A stretch of 64,000 nt of DNA. It comes from Bradyrhizobium sp. CCBAU 53351 (GTDB lineage Bacteria; Pseudomonadota; Alphaproteobacteria; Rhizobiales; Xanthobacteraceae). Below the pieces are notes generated by a model. That model searched no databases, was not told the origin of the DNA, and saw nothing but the letters and a program-made list of their open reading frames with translations. The DNA lies in contig NZ_CP030059.1 in the NCBI RefSeq assembly GCF_015291745.1, positions 5,731,501 through 5,795,500 on the forward strand. The letters run 5' to 3'. Positions 42,769-51,605 of this stretch are shown here, piece by piece; within the stretch, counting starts at the first letter, position 1, and each line of letters starts with the position of its first letter. Position numbers and translations under genes: made by a program.

Positions 42769-42793
42769 AACCCTCGGCGCCGCCTTCGGTTCC
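42769..42793 (-). promoter_or_regulatory. EcfG-like promoter (GGAAC-N16-GGTT)
   Basis: Minus strand GGAAC at 42793-42789 and GGTT at 42772-42769, spacer 16. Same spacing and -10 variant as upstream of the other DUF1236 gene. It points at the gene starting at 42739. Confidence 0.55.
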
Positions 42794-43032
42794 AGCCGGG
42801 AAAATCTGGCAATCCGCAGCGAGATCGAGCTTGCGATTTGCCCGGCGGCTAGAGATGCTGCTTCGCGGAAGGGCAAGCACGCGTTCACCAAGACGGCGTC
42901 GCCCGCCCGCCCGTCGTGCGAACGCCGCTCCCACACGATCTCCATGGCACCGTGGCCCGCTGTGTCTTTTGATACATTCGCGCCACGTCCGAGGTGCTAC
43001 GACTTACCAAATGCCGAGCGGCGGGGCGGCCG

Positions 43033-43284
43033 ATGAAACGACTAAGGCATTCCTTGGGGGACGTCGGCAATCCTAGCTGTCCAAATTGCCGTGTAACAAT
43101 GAAATGGTTTCGGTCCGAACTCGTCCGGGACAATCCCACGACGATGATCGCGCACCTCTTCGTCTGCCCAAATTGCAAGGGCGCGCAAGGACAGGACACG
43201 GATTTCGAGCCGGTTGTCGTGCCGCCAAACAGGCTGGCCGGACCGCGATTTCAGGTCATCAAGGGGGGCAAGCAGACCACCTGA
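43033..43284 (+). CDS. Small zinc-ribbon protein
   Basis: 83 residues from the ATG at 43033. Two CPNC knuckles (SCPNCRVTMKWFRSELVRDN and FVCPNCKGAQGQ) about 30 residues apart form a four-cysteine zinc ribbon. The rest is polar. Short ribbon proteins of this type are frequent in Bradyrhizobium and have no assigned role. The frame is open to 42994. Confidence 0.65.
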   Translation: MKRLRHSLGDVGNPSCPNCRVTMKWFRSELVRDNPTTMIAHLFVCPNCKGAQGQDTDFEPVVVPPNRLAGPRFQVIKGGKQTT

Positions 43285-43321
43285 AAGCGGTTCCATCATG
43301 GCTTCCAGACCGGGAAAAAGT

Positions 43322-43347
43322 GGAACTTCTGCCGCGTCCGCCTCGTT
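43322..43347 (+). promoter_or_regulatory. EcfG-type promoter (GGAAC-N17-CGTT)
   Basis: GGAAC at 43322-43326, CGTT at 43344-43347, 17-base spacer. It lies 38 bases before the ATG of the secreted protein at 43385. Exact match to the consensus. Confidence 0.75.
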
Positions 43348-43384
43348 AGCAATAGCCACTTTACAACTGCTTGAGGAGAACTCC

Positions 43385-43612
43385 ATGAAGAAGCTGGTCG
43401 TGTGCGGCGCGCTCGCCGCTTTCGCTCTCGGCACCCAGGCCGCCAGTGCCGCCGAGTTCTACATCGTCCGCGATGCGACGACCAAGAAATGCACCGTCGT
43501 CGACACCAAGCCGACGACCACCACCACGACAGTGGTGGGCAACGGCGTCTACAAGACCAAGACGGAGGCCGAGTCCGCCGTAAAGACCACCAAGGTTTGC
43601 ACCGAGCACTGA
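43385..43612 (+). CDS. Small exported stress protein
   Basis: 75 residues, signal peptide MKKLVVCGALAAFALGTQAA-SA followed by AEFYIVRDATTKKCTVVDTK, a Thr-rich strand and a C-terminal VCTEH. Two cysteines could form a disulfide. GAGGAG precedes the ATG; an exact EcfG promoter lies upstream and a strong terminator downstream, so this is a monocistronic stress unit. Function unknown. Confidence 0.75.
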   Translation: MKKLVVCGALAAFALGTQAASAAEFYIVRDATTKKCTVVDTKPTTTTTTVVGNGVYKTKTEAESAVKTTKVCTEH

Positions 43613-43632
43613 TCGCAGGCCGATTTAACGAG

Positions 43633-43664
43633 CGGCTCGTCCGGTACGCCGGGCGGGCCGTTTT
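43633..43664 (+). terminator. Intrinsic terminator of 43385-43612
   Basis: CGGCTCGTCCGG pairs with CCGGGCGGGCCG (two G-U pairs) around the loop TACG, followed by TTTTGTTT. It starts 20 bases after the stop codon. Confidence 0.85.
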
Positions 43665-43693
43665 GTTTCGGCCGAACGATTCCTTCGGAGGCG

Positions 43694-44722
43694 CTACCTG
43701 CCAGCGACCAGCTCGCGATATCGTTCTTCGTATTCCTTCGCCATTCGGCTCGCGACGAAGCGCTCCTCGAAGCGGGCGCGGACCCTTCGTCGGTCCAAGC
43801 GGATGACCTTCTCGACTGCTTCGATCGCCTCCTGCTCGCCGTCCACGATGAATCCGGTGACGCCGTCCTCCACGACCTCCGGCACCGATCCGGAGCGATA
43901 GGCGATCACCGGCGTCCCGCATGCCATCGCCTCGATCATCACCAGGCCGAAGGGCTCGGGCCAATCGATCGGAAACAGCAAGGCGGAGGCGCCGGCGAGG
44001 AACGGCTGCTTCCGCAGTTCGTCCACCTCGCCGATGAGCTGGACCGTCTCTCCATCGATCTCGGGTTCGAGCTTCTTCTTGAAGTAGGCCGTTTCGGCCC
44101 GGGGTATCTTGGCGGCGATCCGGAGCGGCATCTGAACCGCCCGCGCGATGCGTATCGCTGCTTCAGGCCCCTTCTCCGCCGTCAGCCGCCCGAGGAAGGC
44201 CAGGTACGATCCGGCTTCGTAGGAGGGACGAAACAGATCCTTGGGCAGCCCGTGCGGAATCGTCGCGATCCAATTCGCGTCCGGGAGCGGACGCCGCTGG
44301 TTGTCCGAGATCGAGACAAAAGGAGCCTTCGGGAAAGTGCCGATCACATCGGGCAGCCCCGGAAGGTCGAGCCGCCCGTGCATGGTCGTCAGAAACGGCA
44401 CTCCAGTGCGGCCCAGGACCGGCAGAGGCAACCAATCCACATGAGAATGAATCACGTCGAAATCGCGCGCGCGCTCGCCGATGGCCTCGATCAAGAGCGC
44501 GCAGGCGGCGTTCGGATCGACGCCTTTCCGCCCCAGGCGTAGCGCGCGCGGCCACACGGCATGGAGCTTGGCTTTCGTGCTCGAGTCGCCGCTCGCAAAC
44601 AGCGTCACGTCGTGCCCGCGATCGACGAGCTCGTCTACCAGCCAGGCGATCACCCGCTCGGTGCCTCCGTACAGCTTCGGAGGGACGCTCTCGGCCAACG
44701 GGGCAAGCTGGGCGATCCGCAT
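43694..44722 (-). CDS. GT4-family glycosyltransferase
   Basis: 342 residues with the GT-B fold. N-terminal domain starts MRIAQLAPLAESVPPKLYGG TERV, the usual acceptor-side loop. C-terminal domain has YLAFLGRLTAEKGPEAAIRI and the nucleotide-sugar EX7E motif in EPFGLVMIEAMACGTPVIAY. Retaining transferase; the sugar is unknown. The gene is last in a run 45064 to 43694 with a one-helix peptide and a 69-residue protein, and sits in the same stress region as the glucan genes. Confidence 0.87.
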   Translation of the reverse strand: MRIAQLAPLAESVPPKLYGGTERVIAWLVDELVDRGHDVTLFASGDSSTKAKLHAVWPRALRLGRKGVDPNAACALLIEAIGERARDFDVIHSHVDWLPLPVLGRTGVPFLTTMHGRLDLPGLPDVIGTFPKAPFVSISDNQRRPLPDANWIATIPHGLPKDLFRPSYEAGSYLAFLGRLTAEKGPEAAIRIARAVQMPLRIAAKIPRAETAYFKKKLEPEIDGETVQLIGEVDELRKQPFLAGASALLFPIDWPEPFGLVMIEAMACGTPVIAYRSGSVPEVVEDGVTGFIVDGEQEAIEAVEKVIRLDRRRVRARFEERFVASRMAKEYEERYRELVAGR

Positions 44723-44726
44723 CGAG

Positions 44727-44849
44727 CTAGGCTCCGAACACGATGCGCAAGCCGATCACGATGATCGCGGAGATCAGAAACGAAATCGCGAGCAGCGTCC
44801 AACCGGGCCTTGTGCTTCCGATGGCTGCGCGTGCCAATAGCATTTTCAT
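44727..44849 (-). CDS. 40-residue single-helix membrane peptide
   Basis: MKMLLARAAIGSTRPGWTLL then AISFLISAIIVIGLRIVFGA. One transmembrane helix spans roughly residues 17-38. Its stop is four bases before the ATG of the glycosyltransferase and its start is five bases after the previous stop, so it is co-translated. It could anchor or regulate the glycosyltransferase. Confidence 0.55.
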   Translation of the reverse strand: MKMLLARAAIGSTRPGWTLLAISFLISAIIVIGLRIVFGA

Positions 44850-44854
44850 GCACG

Positions 44855-45064
44855 TCAACATTCGTCTCTGGGAAGCCGGTGCAGGTAAGCGATCCCGAAG
44901 CTGGCGAGCTCTCCGGTATCACCCTGGCGCTCTTCCCATCTCCTGTGCAGATGGCGCTCCAGCAAACAGCGTCGGCTGTCGCGAGCGCCGACGTCGGGGC
45001 GCCGAGCGCGGTACACGTTCCAGGGGGTCTCCGAGGCGTTCTTCAAGACGACATCGTCAACCAT
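44855..45064 (-). CDS. Small charged protein of unknown function
   Basis: 69 residues from the ATG at 45064 (GGGAG upstream): MVDDVVLKNASETPWNVYRA, then RRPDVGARDSRRCLLERHLH and RRWEERQGDTGELASFGIAY. Arg/Glu-rich helical. It is the first gene of the apparent three-gene run ending in the GT4 transferase. No family recognised. Confidence 0.55.
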   Translation of the reverse strand: MVDDVVLKNASETPWNVYRARRPDVGARDSRRCLLERHLHRRWEERQGDTGELASFGIAYLHRLPRDEC

Positions 45065-45164
45065 TTCTGCGCTCCCGGCGACCGATCCGATCGCTGGCAA
45101 CTCGACACAGTCGGCAAAGTTTCCAGTTTTTCCCGAGCGCGTGCCTCAACGCACAAGCGGGCGT

Positions 45165-45572
45165 TCAGCAAGCTTTTGCGCGGGCCCGCTCGCGTGCCGC
45201 ACGACGGCGCTGCAGGCGCTGGCTTCGGCCGGAGCGCCTGGCGGCGAGAGGTGTGGACGCCGCTGGACTTGAAGCCGGCGGCTCCACGGCGGGCGCAGCG
45301 CTCTCCGTCGTTGTCTCGGCAGGCTTGGCTTCCATGAACCCCAGCACGGCACGGCCCTTCTCCGTGATCCGCCATCCGCCATTCAGACGCTCGACCAATC
45401 CTTGCGAGAAGATGTCGAGCTCCGGCACGCGAGCGGCAAGGCGCTTGGTCCGCTCGGCCCAGTCGCGCCCGCTCGTCGCCAGGATCGCCATGTCGCGCTT
45501 GAGATCGACCATGACGGCGAACCCGTCGGGATAGCTCACCAGGATCTTGAGCACGGTGACCTGGAAGTTCAC
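45165..45572 (-). CDS. Winged-helix-like hypothetical protein
   Basis: 135 residues. MNFQVTVLKILVSYPDGFAV MVDLKRDMAIL and GLVERLNGGWRITEKGRAVL GFMEA look like the two ends of a small winged-helix domain (about residues 1-85). A Pro/Ala/Ser then Arg-rich tail follows. Similar rhizobial proteins are annotated as hypothetical. It starts 16 bases after the stop of 45589-45789, so both probably share a transcript. Confidence 0.6.
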   Translation of the reverse strand: MNFQVTVLKILVSYPDGFAVMVDLKRDMAILATSGRDWAERTKRLAARVPELDIFSQGLVERLNGGWRITEKGRAVLGFMEAKPAETTTESAAPAVEPPASSPAASTPLAARRSGRSQRLQRRRAARERARAKAC

Positions 45573-45588
45573 CCCAGCCTTCCTCGAC

Positions 45589-45789
45589 CTATCGCCACAT
45601 GGTCGGAGCGTCGTGGAGGGCCGCGCGTCCGACCTGCTTCAGCTTCTCCGGCGAGCTGTCGCCGTTCGTCGCCGCTTCCAGAATCCTCGAAGCAACATGG
45701 GTGCGCGCCGCGGTTTCGTGGCGCGAGACGTCTTCGCAGACCTCGTCGGATACGGCGCGCAAGAGCGCGGTCGTGGCCGGATCGAACAT
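45589..45789 (-). CDS. Small conserved-type rhizobial protein
   Basis: 66 residues from the ATG at 45789: MFDPATTALLRAVSDEVCED, VSRHETAARTHVASRILEAA, TNGDSSPEKLKQVGRAALHD. Helical throughout. The wording of the sequence is typical of a short protein repeated many times in Bradyrhizobium genomes, function unknown. Upstream G-rich GTTGGGGG may serve as ribosome-binding site. Confidence 0.65.
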   Translation of the reverse strand: MFDPATTALLRAVSDEVCEDVSRHETAARTHVASRILEAATNGDSSPEKLKQVGRAALHDAPTMWR

Positions 45790-45960
45790 GGAAACCCCCA
45801 ACGCAGGAAGAGTTAGCTTACCGCGGAATAGCTTTGCGACGAATTCAACAAAGTTAACCGCCCCGCCCCAAGCATGAACGGCCCCCACGTGCGAGCAGCC
45901 CACCCGGCTGCAAAGCTGCTCCTTCGGTCCCCTTCTTTGACCCTCTCCCAGGCTTTCCGC

Positions 45961-46380
45961 TCACCACGATCCGCCGGCAGTCGCATCGGCGCGCTCGAAG
46001 GCGAGACGGCGGTCGGGTGTCCGCTTCCGCAGCATTGCCGACCGCTTCGGATGCGTGAGGACCGCCGCAACGTGGGCCGGCTCTTCCTTCTGGGCCTCGC
46101 CGGATGGTGCGGCAGGCATGGCGGCCATGGCTTCTCGCACTTCCCGCGGCAGCTCTTCCGGGATCGGATCGGCCTGCGCGATCATCGGTACCTCGGCGCG
46201 CTGGCTGGTGTCGAAGACGATTTTCTCCGGAAGGCTCCTCGCCGATTTTATCCGGATGATGGTCCTGTCGGGGTCGGCCACGGCGGCGGCTTCTACCGGA
46301 GCGGGCAGGTACCGATCCGCAGCGAAGAGCAACGCCAGCAGGAACCCGCCGACGAAGACGAAATAACGAATGATCGGCAT
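45961..46380 (-). CDS. Hypothetical protein with N-terminal membrane anchor
   Basis: 139 residues. MPIIRYFVFVGGFLLALLFA is an uncleaved anchor, followed by a Pro/Ala/Glu-rich periplasmic segment with RTIIRIKSARSLPEKIVFDT. A basic tail ends the protein. Similar short anchored proteins occur in Bradyrhizobium. No domain can be named. Confidence 0.6.
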   Translation of the reverse strand: MPIIRYFVFVGGFLLALLFAADRYLPAPVEAAAVADPDRTIIRIKSARSLPEKIVFDTSQRAEVPMIAQADPIPEELPREVREAMAAMPAAPSGEAQKEEPAHVAAVLTHPKRSAMLRKRTPDRRLAFERADATAGGSW

Positions 46381-46460
46381 GGATGGCCGCTCGGAAATGG
46401 GAAATCAAGGTATCGGCGGATGGGAGGCGGGCCGCTGCGATCAGCGACCCGCTAGAATGC

Positions 46461-46799
46461 TCAGTCGATCTCCTGGACGACCGTCCGGGTCGACGGATCG
46501 ACCAGCATCACGCGCTCGCCCGAGTAGACATAGCGGTACTTCCTGAGCGAAGGACCCCAATCGGCGGGCACCGCCTCGAGCTCGACCTCGCGCGGGACGG
46601 GCTGGCCGACCACGATCTTCTGCTGCACCGGACGAACCTTGTGCTCGGTGACGTAGGTGCGGATCTTGGTGCGGTATTCCGGCTCGATCTGCACGGCGGC
46701 CGAGTGACCGGTGCCGGTGGTTGTGACGACCGTCGACTGCGCCATCGCGCCCGTCGAGATCAGCGCGGCCAGGGCCGTCGTCACTAGAAGATTGTTCAT
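46461..46799 (-). CDS. Exported DUF1236 protein
   Basis: 112 residues from the ATG at 46799 (GAGGAGAAC upstream); the longer frame is shadow. Signal peptide MNNLLVTTALAALISTGAM-AQ, then a single DUF1236 unit: VGQPVPREVELEAVPADWGP and LRKYRYVYSGERVMLVDPST. It matches the C-terminal unit of 41642-42739. A GGAAC-N16-GGTT promoter lies 35 bases upstream. Confidence 0.82.
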   Translation of the reverse strand: MNNLLVTTALAALISTGAMAQSTVVTTTGTGHSAAVQIEPEYRTKIRTYVTEHKVRPVQQKIVVGQPVPREVELEAVPADWGPSLRKYRYVYSGERVMLVDPSTRTVVQEID

Positions 46800-46833
46800 G
46801 TTGTTCTCCTCGCCGCCAGATGCGGCATGCGAG

Positions 46834-46858
46834 AACCCGCAGATGATGGCAAGGTTCC
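46834..46858 (-). promoter_or_regulatory. EcfG-like promoter (GGAAC-N16-GGTT)
   Basis: Minus strand GGAAC at 46858-46854 and GGTT at 46837-46834, spacer 16, pointing at the DUF1236 gene starting at 46799. Confidence 0.55.
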
Positions 46859-46979
46859 GGAAAGAGGCAGGAGAATTGCCATATTTTCCCGAACGTCGGA
46901 GGCGAGAGCGCGGGAAGTCGGCTCGGATCAAGGATTGGCTCGAGCCCCGAGAGCGTGGTCCGCCAGGCACTCGGTAAGG

Positions 46980-49091
46980 TCATCCCTTCTGCAGCACGGT
47001 CGAGAGCGCCGAGGCGTCATTCAATATCGAGAAGACCTCGCGCGAAGACAGATGCGCGGCGGCTTCCTCGAACGTCTCGCTGGCATCCACCTTGGCACGT
47101 CCGACCGCCAGGTTGGCGTCTACGGTATCGGGCCTGGCAGCGCGCGGTGGCGGCAACTGGGCGACATGAAAGGCCAGCAGCTCGGGGGCTTCGCGAAGCT
47201 CCGTGAGAGCGGGTTTGATGCCGACCTCCGCCGCCGCACTCAATTCGTTGGCCCGGCGCAGGATTGAAGGCGGCTCCCGGTCTTCAGGGGTGGCGAACAG
47301 TTTGCCGGACGACGGCCTGGCCGTCAGCGCCCCGATAGGAACAGCGAACAGCAGCCCGACGATCACCGGCGACATCCAGAGCAAAAGTGGCAACGAAACG
47401 GCGTAGGCGCTTGCGGCCATCGCAACGCCGCACAAGGTCGGGATGCCGTACTTCCGATAGAGCTCGCGGCGCTCCACAGTGCCGTCGTCTCGTCTTTGCG
47501 TCTGCCATCCGGCATCGCGGCCGGCCAGAATCTCGACGACCGCGATCGACTGAAAGATCATCATTACGGGCGCCATCAATGCAGAGATGACGATCTCCGC
47601 GAGAACTCCGGCCGAGGTCCGCAACGCGCCGCCGAATTGGCGCCTCACCGGGCTCCGCGTCCAAACGACGACCAGACTGAGCAGCTTCGGCAACAACAAC
47701 AGTCCCATCGTGGCGACGAACACCCAAATAGCGAGCACGGGATCCTGGGCCGGCCAGGTCGGAAAGAGGGAGAAGCCCTTGGGAAAATACTCCGGGCGCA
47801 CGAAGCGGGCCTGGAGCGAGATCAGCATCCCCAGCAGCAGGAATAGCAGCCACAGCGGCGCCGTTAGATAGGCCCCGATCCCCACCAAGAAATGCAGGCG
47901 CGATACCCAATGGAGACCGCGAGCGGGCACCACGGCGAGATGCTGAAGATTGCCCTGACACCAGCGCCGGTCGCGCGCGGCGAAATCGAGCAGCGAAGGC
48001 GGCACCTCCTCAAAGCTTCCGCCGAGCGTCGGCAGCATGTAGATACCCCACCCCGCCCGCCGCATCAGCGCGGCCTCGACGAAATCGTGGCTGAGGATGT
48101 GCCCGCCGAACGGCTTGGGTCCCCGAAGCTGCGGCAGCGCCGCCGCTTCCGCGAACGCCTTCACGCGGATGATCGCGTTGTGGCCCCAATAGTTGCCTTC
48201 CGAGCCGTGCCACCAGGCCACGCCGGCGGCGATCATCGGCCCGTACAGCCGGCCCGCGAATTGCTGGACGCGGCTAAAAAAACTTCGCGCGTTGACCACC
48301 ATCGGGAGCGTTTGGACGAGCCCCGCGGTCGGATTGGCCTCGATGGCATGGACCAACCGGACGATGGTCTGTCCGCTCATGAGACTGTCGGCGTCGAGCA
48401 CGATCATGAAGTCGTAGACGGCGCCGAACCGCGTGATCCACTCGGAGATGTTGCCGGCTTTCCGCGCCGTGTTGTCGGCGCGGTGGCGATAGTACAGTCG
48501 CGGCGTCCCCACCGCCTGCCGTAGCGCGAGCAACGCTTTCTCCTCGGCGACCCAGATGTCCGGGTCGGTGCTGTCGCTCAGAACGTACCAGTCGAACAGC
48601 TCCCCGTGCGAGGTCGCCTCCAAGGATTCGATCATCGCGCGAAGCCGCGCCGTCAATCGGTGCGGGTCCTCGTTGTAGGTGGGAAGCAGCATGGCGGTGC
48701 GGCTCACGATCGCAGGCAGCTCCGCAACTACCGCGGTCGGATGGGTCAGCAGCACGAAGAACCCGGCGAGTGCGGAGGCAAACGAGAAAGCCACCCACGC
48801 GAGCAAAACGAGGAACAGCACCAGCACCATGGCTTCCAGTACGGTGACGCCGCCGACCTCCAGCACGCGATACATCTCGTAGCCGCCCGCGCCCGTGAGC
48901 GCCGCCGTCGCGAGCAGAATGAGGCCGCGGCGCCAAGCCATCGCGGAGCCCACCGCCGCAGGAACGCGGTCGGGGACCCGGGCCTTCCCGAGGTTGCCAG
49001 GAGCCATCGGAAGCGGCGTCTCGCGAGGCAGCAGGCGCTCCGTCGCGATATCGCCGGCGACCGGTCGCGTCGCCGTGGTCAGGGGGCCCAT
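46980..49091 (-). CDS. opgH: Glucans biosynthesis glucosyltransferase H
   Basis: 703 residues, GT2 family, inner membrane. It polymerises glucose from UDP-glucose into osmoregulated periplasmic glucan. Helices flank a cytoplasmic catalytic domain with MIVLDADSLMSG (DxD) and RDRRWCQGNLQHLAVV (Q/RxxRW-type). Further helices fill the C-terminal half. The ATG overlaps the last 13 bases of the upstream opgG/opgD-type gene, so translation is coupled. Expressed from the EcfG promoter at 50618-50643, which would link glucan synthesis to stress. Confidence 0.92.
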   Translation of the reverse strand: MGPLTTATRPVAGDIATERLLPRETPLPMAPGNLGKARVPDRVPAAVGSAMAWRRGLILLATAALTGAGGYEMYRVLEVGGVTVLEAMVLVLFLVLLAWVAFSFASALAGFFVLLTHPTAVVAELPAIVSRTAMLLPTYNEDPHRLTARLRAMIESLEATSHGELFDWYVLSDSTDPDIWVAEEKALLALRQAVGTPRLYYRHRADNTARKAGNISEWITRFGAVYDFMIVLDADSLMSGQTIVRLVHAIEANPTAGLVQTLPMVVNARSFFSRVQQFAGRLYGPMIAAGVAWWHGSEGNYWGHNAIIRVKAFAEAAALPQLRGPKPFGGHILSHDFVEAALMRRAGWGIYMLPTLGGSFEEVPPSLLDFAARDRRWCQGNLQHLAVVPARGLHWVSRLHFLVGIGAYLTAPLWLLFLLLGMLISLQARFVRPEYFPKGFSLFPTWPAQDPVLAIWVFVATMGLLLLPKLLSLVVVWTRSPVRRQFGGALRTSAGVLAEIVISALMAPVMMIFQSIAVVEILAGRDAGWQTQRRDDGTVERRELYRKYGIPTLCGVAMAASAYAVSLPLLLWMSPVIVGLLFAVPIGALTARPSSGKLFATPEDREPPSILRRANELSAAAEVGIKPALTELREAPELLAFHVAQLPPPRAARPDTVDANLAVGRAKVDASETFEEAAAHLSSREVFSILNDASALSTVLQKG

Positions 49092-50584
49092 CGGTAGACC
49101 CAGACTTCCGACAAGGGCTTGTCACCCTCGGTCAGAAACGCGCGCAGCTCGATCGGCTCGCCTTTCACCTGGCACTGGAAGCTGAGCCGCCAGCCACCGG
49201 TGTAGGGATTGGGCTGCGTGACGATGTTCTTCACTTCGGACTTCTCCGCCGTCACCACGCCTTTCACGCCCGCGGGATCGATGCCCTTCAGGTTCTCACC
49301 GACCAGATCGAGGACGAAGAGGCGGGCATCCTCGCCCCGCGCCCCTATTCCGCTTCGCGTGAAGCGCGCCAGCGAATGCGGCTTCGGGCTATCCGGGCCC
49401 CAGTACAGCCGATAGGTGTAGTTGTGTTCGCCCTTGGCCTGCAGGGGGTTCTTCGGCCGCCAGAACGCGGCAATGTTGTCGTGAACCTCCTCCTTGGTCG
49501 GGATCTCGAATAGCGTGACCCCGCCCTCGCCCCAATCGCCGATGGGCTCCATCCAGAGACTTGGGCGTTTTTCGAAGCTGGACTCGATGTCCTGGTAGGC
49601 GAAGAAGTTTCGCTCCCGTTGCATCAAGCCGAAGCCGCGGGGATTGAGATCCTGAAAGGTGCTGATCTGCAGATCGCGCGGATTGCTGAGCGGGCGCCAA
49701 AGGCTTTCGCCCTTGCCGTTGAAGATCGCCAGGCCGTCGGAATCGTGGACCGACGGACGGAAGTCGTCGATGTCGTTGCGGTCGTTCGGGCCGTAGAAGA
49801 ACATGCTGGTCATGGGCGCGAGACCGGCGCGCTGCATTTCGACGCGCGGATAGACCGACATTTCAACGTCGAACACCGTGGTTTCGCCCGGCCGGACGGT
49901 GAAGCGGTAGCTTGCCGCGCAGCTTTTGCTGTCGAGGAGAGCTTGGATGACCATCGAGGTTGCACCCGACGCCGGCCGCTCGAGCCAGAAGGCCTTGAAG
50001 AGCGGAAACTCCTCGCCCTTGGCTTCGCCGGTATCGATCGAGAGTCCGCGGGCGGAGAGCCCGTACGTCTGCCCCTTGGCCACAGCGCGGAAATAACTCG
50101 CGCCCAGGAATACGCAGACCTCGTCGTAATAGTCGGGACGGTTTATGGGCGCATGGATGCGGAAGCCTGCGAACCCGAGATCCGTCTCCTCGAACGCCGG
50201 GACCTTCTCTCCGAAAGAAAAGTCCGCCTTGCGGTACTTGATCTCGGCGACCTTTCCATCCGCGACCTCGAAGATATTCACCCTGTTCTTGTAAAAGAAG
50301 CCACGATGGAAGAACTGCGCTTCGAACGGAAGATTCTTGCCACGCCAAAGGGCCCGCTCAGGCAAAAAGCGGATCGAACGGTACTGGTCGTAGTCCAGGT
50401 CTTTCAACCCGGCCGGCAGCTTCTCGTCGGGCGCCTCGAACGGCTTGCTTGCGATCGCACGGGCAAGATCCCTCACCGTCGACGGGCCAAAGGTCTCGTC
50501 CGACGCAGCGGCGAAGCCGCTGCGCGAGGCGAGTAGCATCGCCGGCAGTAACGCCGACCCTTGAACAAGCTGGCGTCGGTTCAC
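49079..50584 (-). CDS. opgG: Periplasmic glucan biosynthesis protein, OpgG/OpgD family
   Basis: 501 residues. The N-terminus MNRRQLVQGSALLPAMLLAS has a double arginine and short hydrophobic core, so Tat export is likely, as in OpgD. The mature part has family blocks SIRFLPERALWRGKNLPFEA QFFHRG, SARGLSIDTGEAKGEEFPLF and FFAYQDIESSFEKRPSLWME PIGDWGEG. It shapes or processes the glucan backbone made by OpgH. First gene of a two-gene operon; exact G versus D assignment is uncertain. Confidence 0.88.
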   Translation of the reverse strand: MNRRQLVQGSALLPAMLLASRSGFAAASDETFGPSTVRDLARAIASKPFEAPDEKLPAGLKDLDYDQYRSIRFLPERALWRGKNLPFEAQFFHRGFFYKNRVNIFEVADGKVAEIKYRKADFSFGEKVPAFEETDLGFAGFRIHAPINRPDYYDEVCVFLGASYFRAVAKGQTYGLSARGLSIDTGEAKGEEFPLFKAFWLERPASGATSMVIQALLDSKSCAASYRFTVRPGETTVFDVEMSVYPRVEMQRAGLAPMTSMFFYGPNDRNDIDDFRPSVHDSDGLAIFNGKGESLWRPLSNPRDLQISTFQDLNPRGFGLMQRERNFFAYQDIESSFEKRPSLWMEPIGDWGEGGVTLFEIPTKEEVHDNIAAFWRPKNPLQAKGEHNYTYRLYWGPDSPKPHSLARFTRSGIGARGEDARLFVLDLVGENLKGIDPAGVKGVVTAEKSEVKNIVTQPNPYTGGWRLSFQCQVKGEPIELRAFLTEGDKPLSEVWVYRWAP

Positions 50585-50617
50585 GTGTACTCCTCGCTAC
50601 TGCTGCCGCGGCCAAGC

Positions 50618-50643
50618 AACGATCACCATGGCCCGTGGGTTCC
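50618..50643 (-). promoter_or_regulatory. EcfG-type promoter of opgGH (GGAAC-N17-CGTT)
   Basis: Minus strand GGAAC at 50643-50639 and CGTT at 50621-50618, spacer 17, 34 bases from the opgG start. Exact consensus match. Confidence 0.75.
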
Positions 50644-50693
50644 ACGGCCCGCGTATAGTCCCAGAGGTACATACTTCCAGCATCATTGGCCGA

Positions 50694-50763
50694 GGCTCTG
50701 CCCGTAGGCGTCGGTGGCTGAGAGACCGATTGCGCTCCCGCCCGCACCAAGTGGAGCACAACC
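50694..50763 (+). promoter_or_regulatory. Leader element, copy A, with SD-sequestering hairpin
   Basis: The 32-base block 50694-50725, ending GGCGTCGGTGGCTGAGAGA, is identical to copy B at 29942-29973. GCTCC (50734-50738) pairs with GGAGC (50753-50757); the latter is the Shine-Dalgarno, seven bases before the ATG at 50764. The gene behind it is broken although the leader is intact. Confidence 0.65.
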
Positions 50764-51000
50764 ATGCCTATTGCGCGCTTGCTCGCGGACATCACCATTG
50801 CGCCAGAATAGCGGAACGCTCTCGAGTTGGCCTTCAAGGCCGCTCTCCGAAAACTCGAACTCGTCGATCGCGAGGGCCCTTGTGCGCTGTCGTCGCAAGG
50901 AAGATGCTCGAACTTCATCAGCGCGGTGTGACCGATGCTGCCGCACTCTCCGATCTGACCATTCGAGAAATCGGTAGGCAGCGGTTCAACTCAGCGTCGG
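50764..51000 (+). pseudogene. Broken small-protein gene (amber codon plus frameshift)
   Basis: MPIARLLADITIAPE is followed by TAG at 50809-50811. The frame then continues RNALELAFKAALRKLELVDR EG and, after a shift near 50878-50882, PLCAVVARKMLELHQRGVTD AAALSDLTIREIGRQ. Joined, this is the usual ~75-residue rhizobial protein beginning MPIxRLL. Two lesions make it a pseudogene, with the 3' limit approximate. Confidence 0.6.
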
Positions 51001-51052
51001 CTCGCTACGCGAATGCCCGGCGAGTACCTAACTCCCTTCGGTGCCGCAGCGA

Positions 51053-51505
<453 letters not shown>

Positions 51506-51529
51506 CATGAGATCCTCCGATTTTGAGAG

Positions 51530-51555
51530 AACGGGCGAAGAGGTTCGCGGGTTCC
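51530..51555 (-). promoter_or_regulatory. EcfG-type promoter of the iron permease gene (GGAAC-N17-CGTT)
   Basis: Minus strand GGAAC at 51555-51551 and CGTT at 51533-51530, spacer 17. Exact consensus match, located in the divergent spacer shared with the GH15 gene. Confidence 0.75.
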
Positions 51556-51605
51556 CCGTAAGGCGCATCGACCACTAGCCTCAGTCGAAAGTATGAACGT
51601 CCGCA

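Noticed and set aside
50707..50730. GGCTGAGAGA as part of a TPP riboswitch
   Set aside because: CTGAGA occurs in THI-boxes, but the other conserved THI-box parts and the expected P1 closing stem are absent, and the genes behind the leaders have no link to thiamine.
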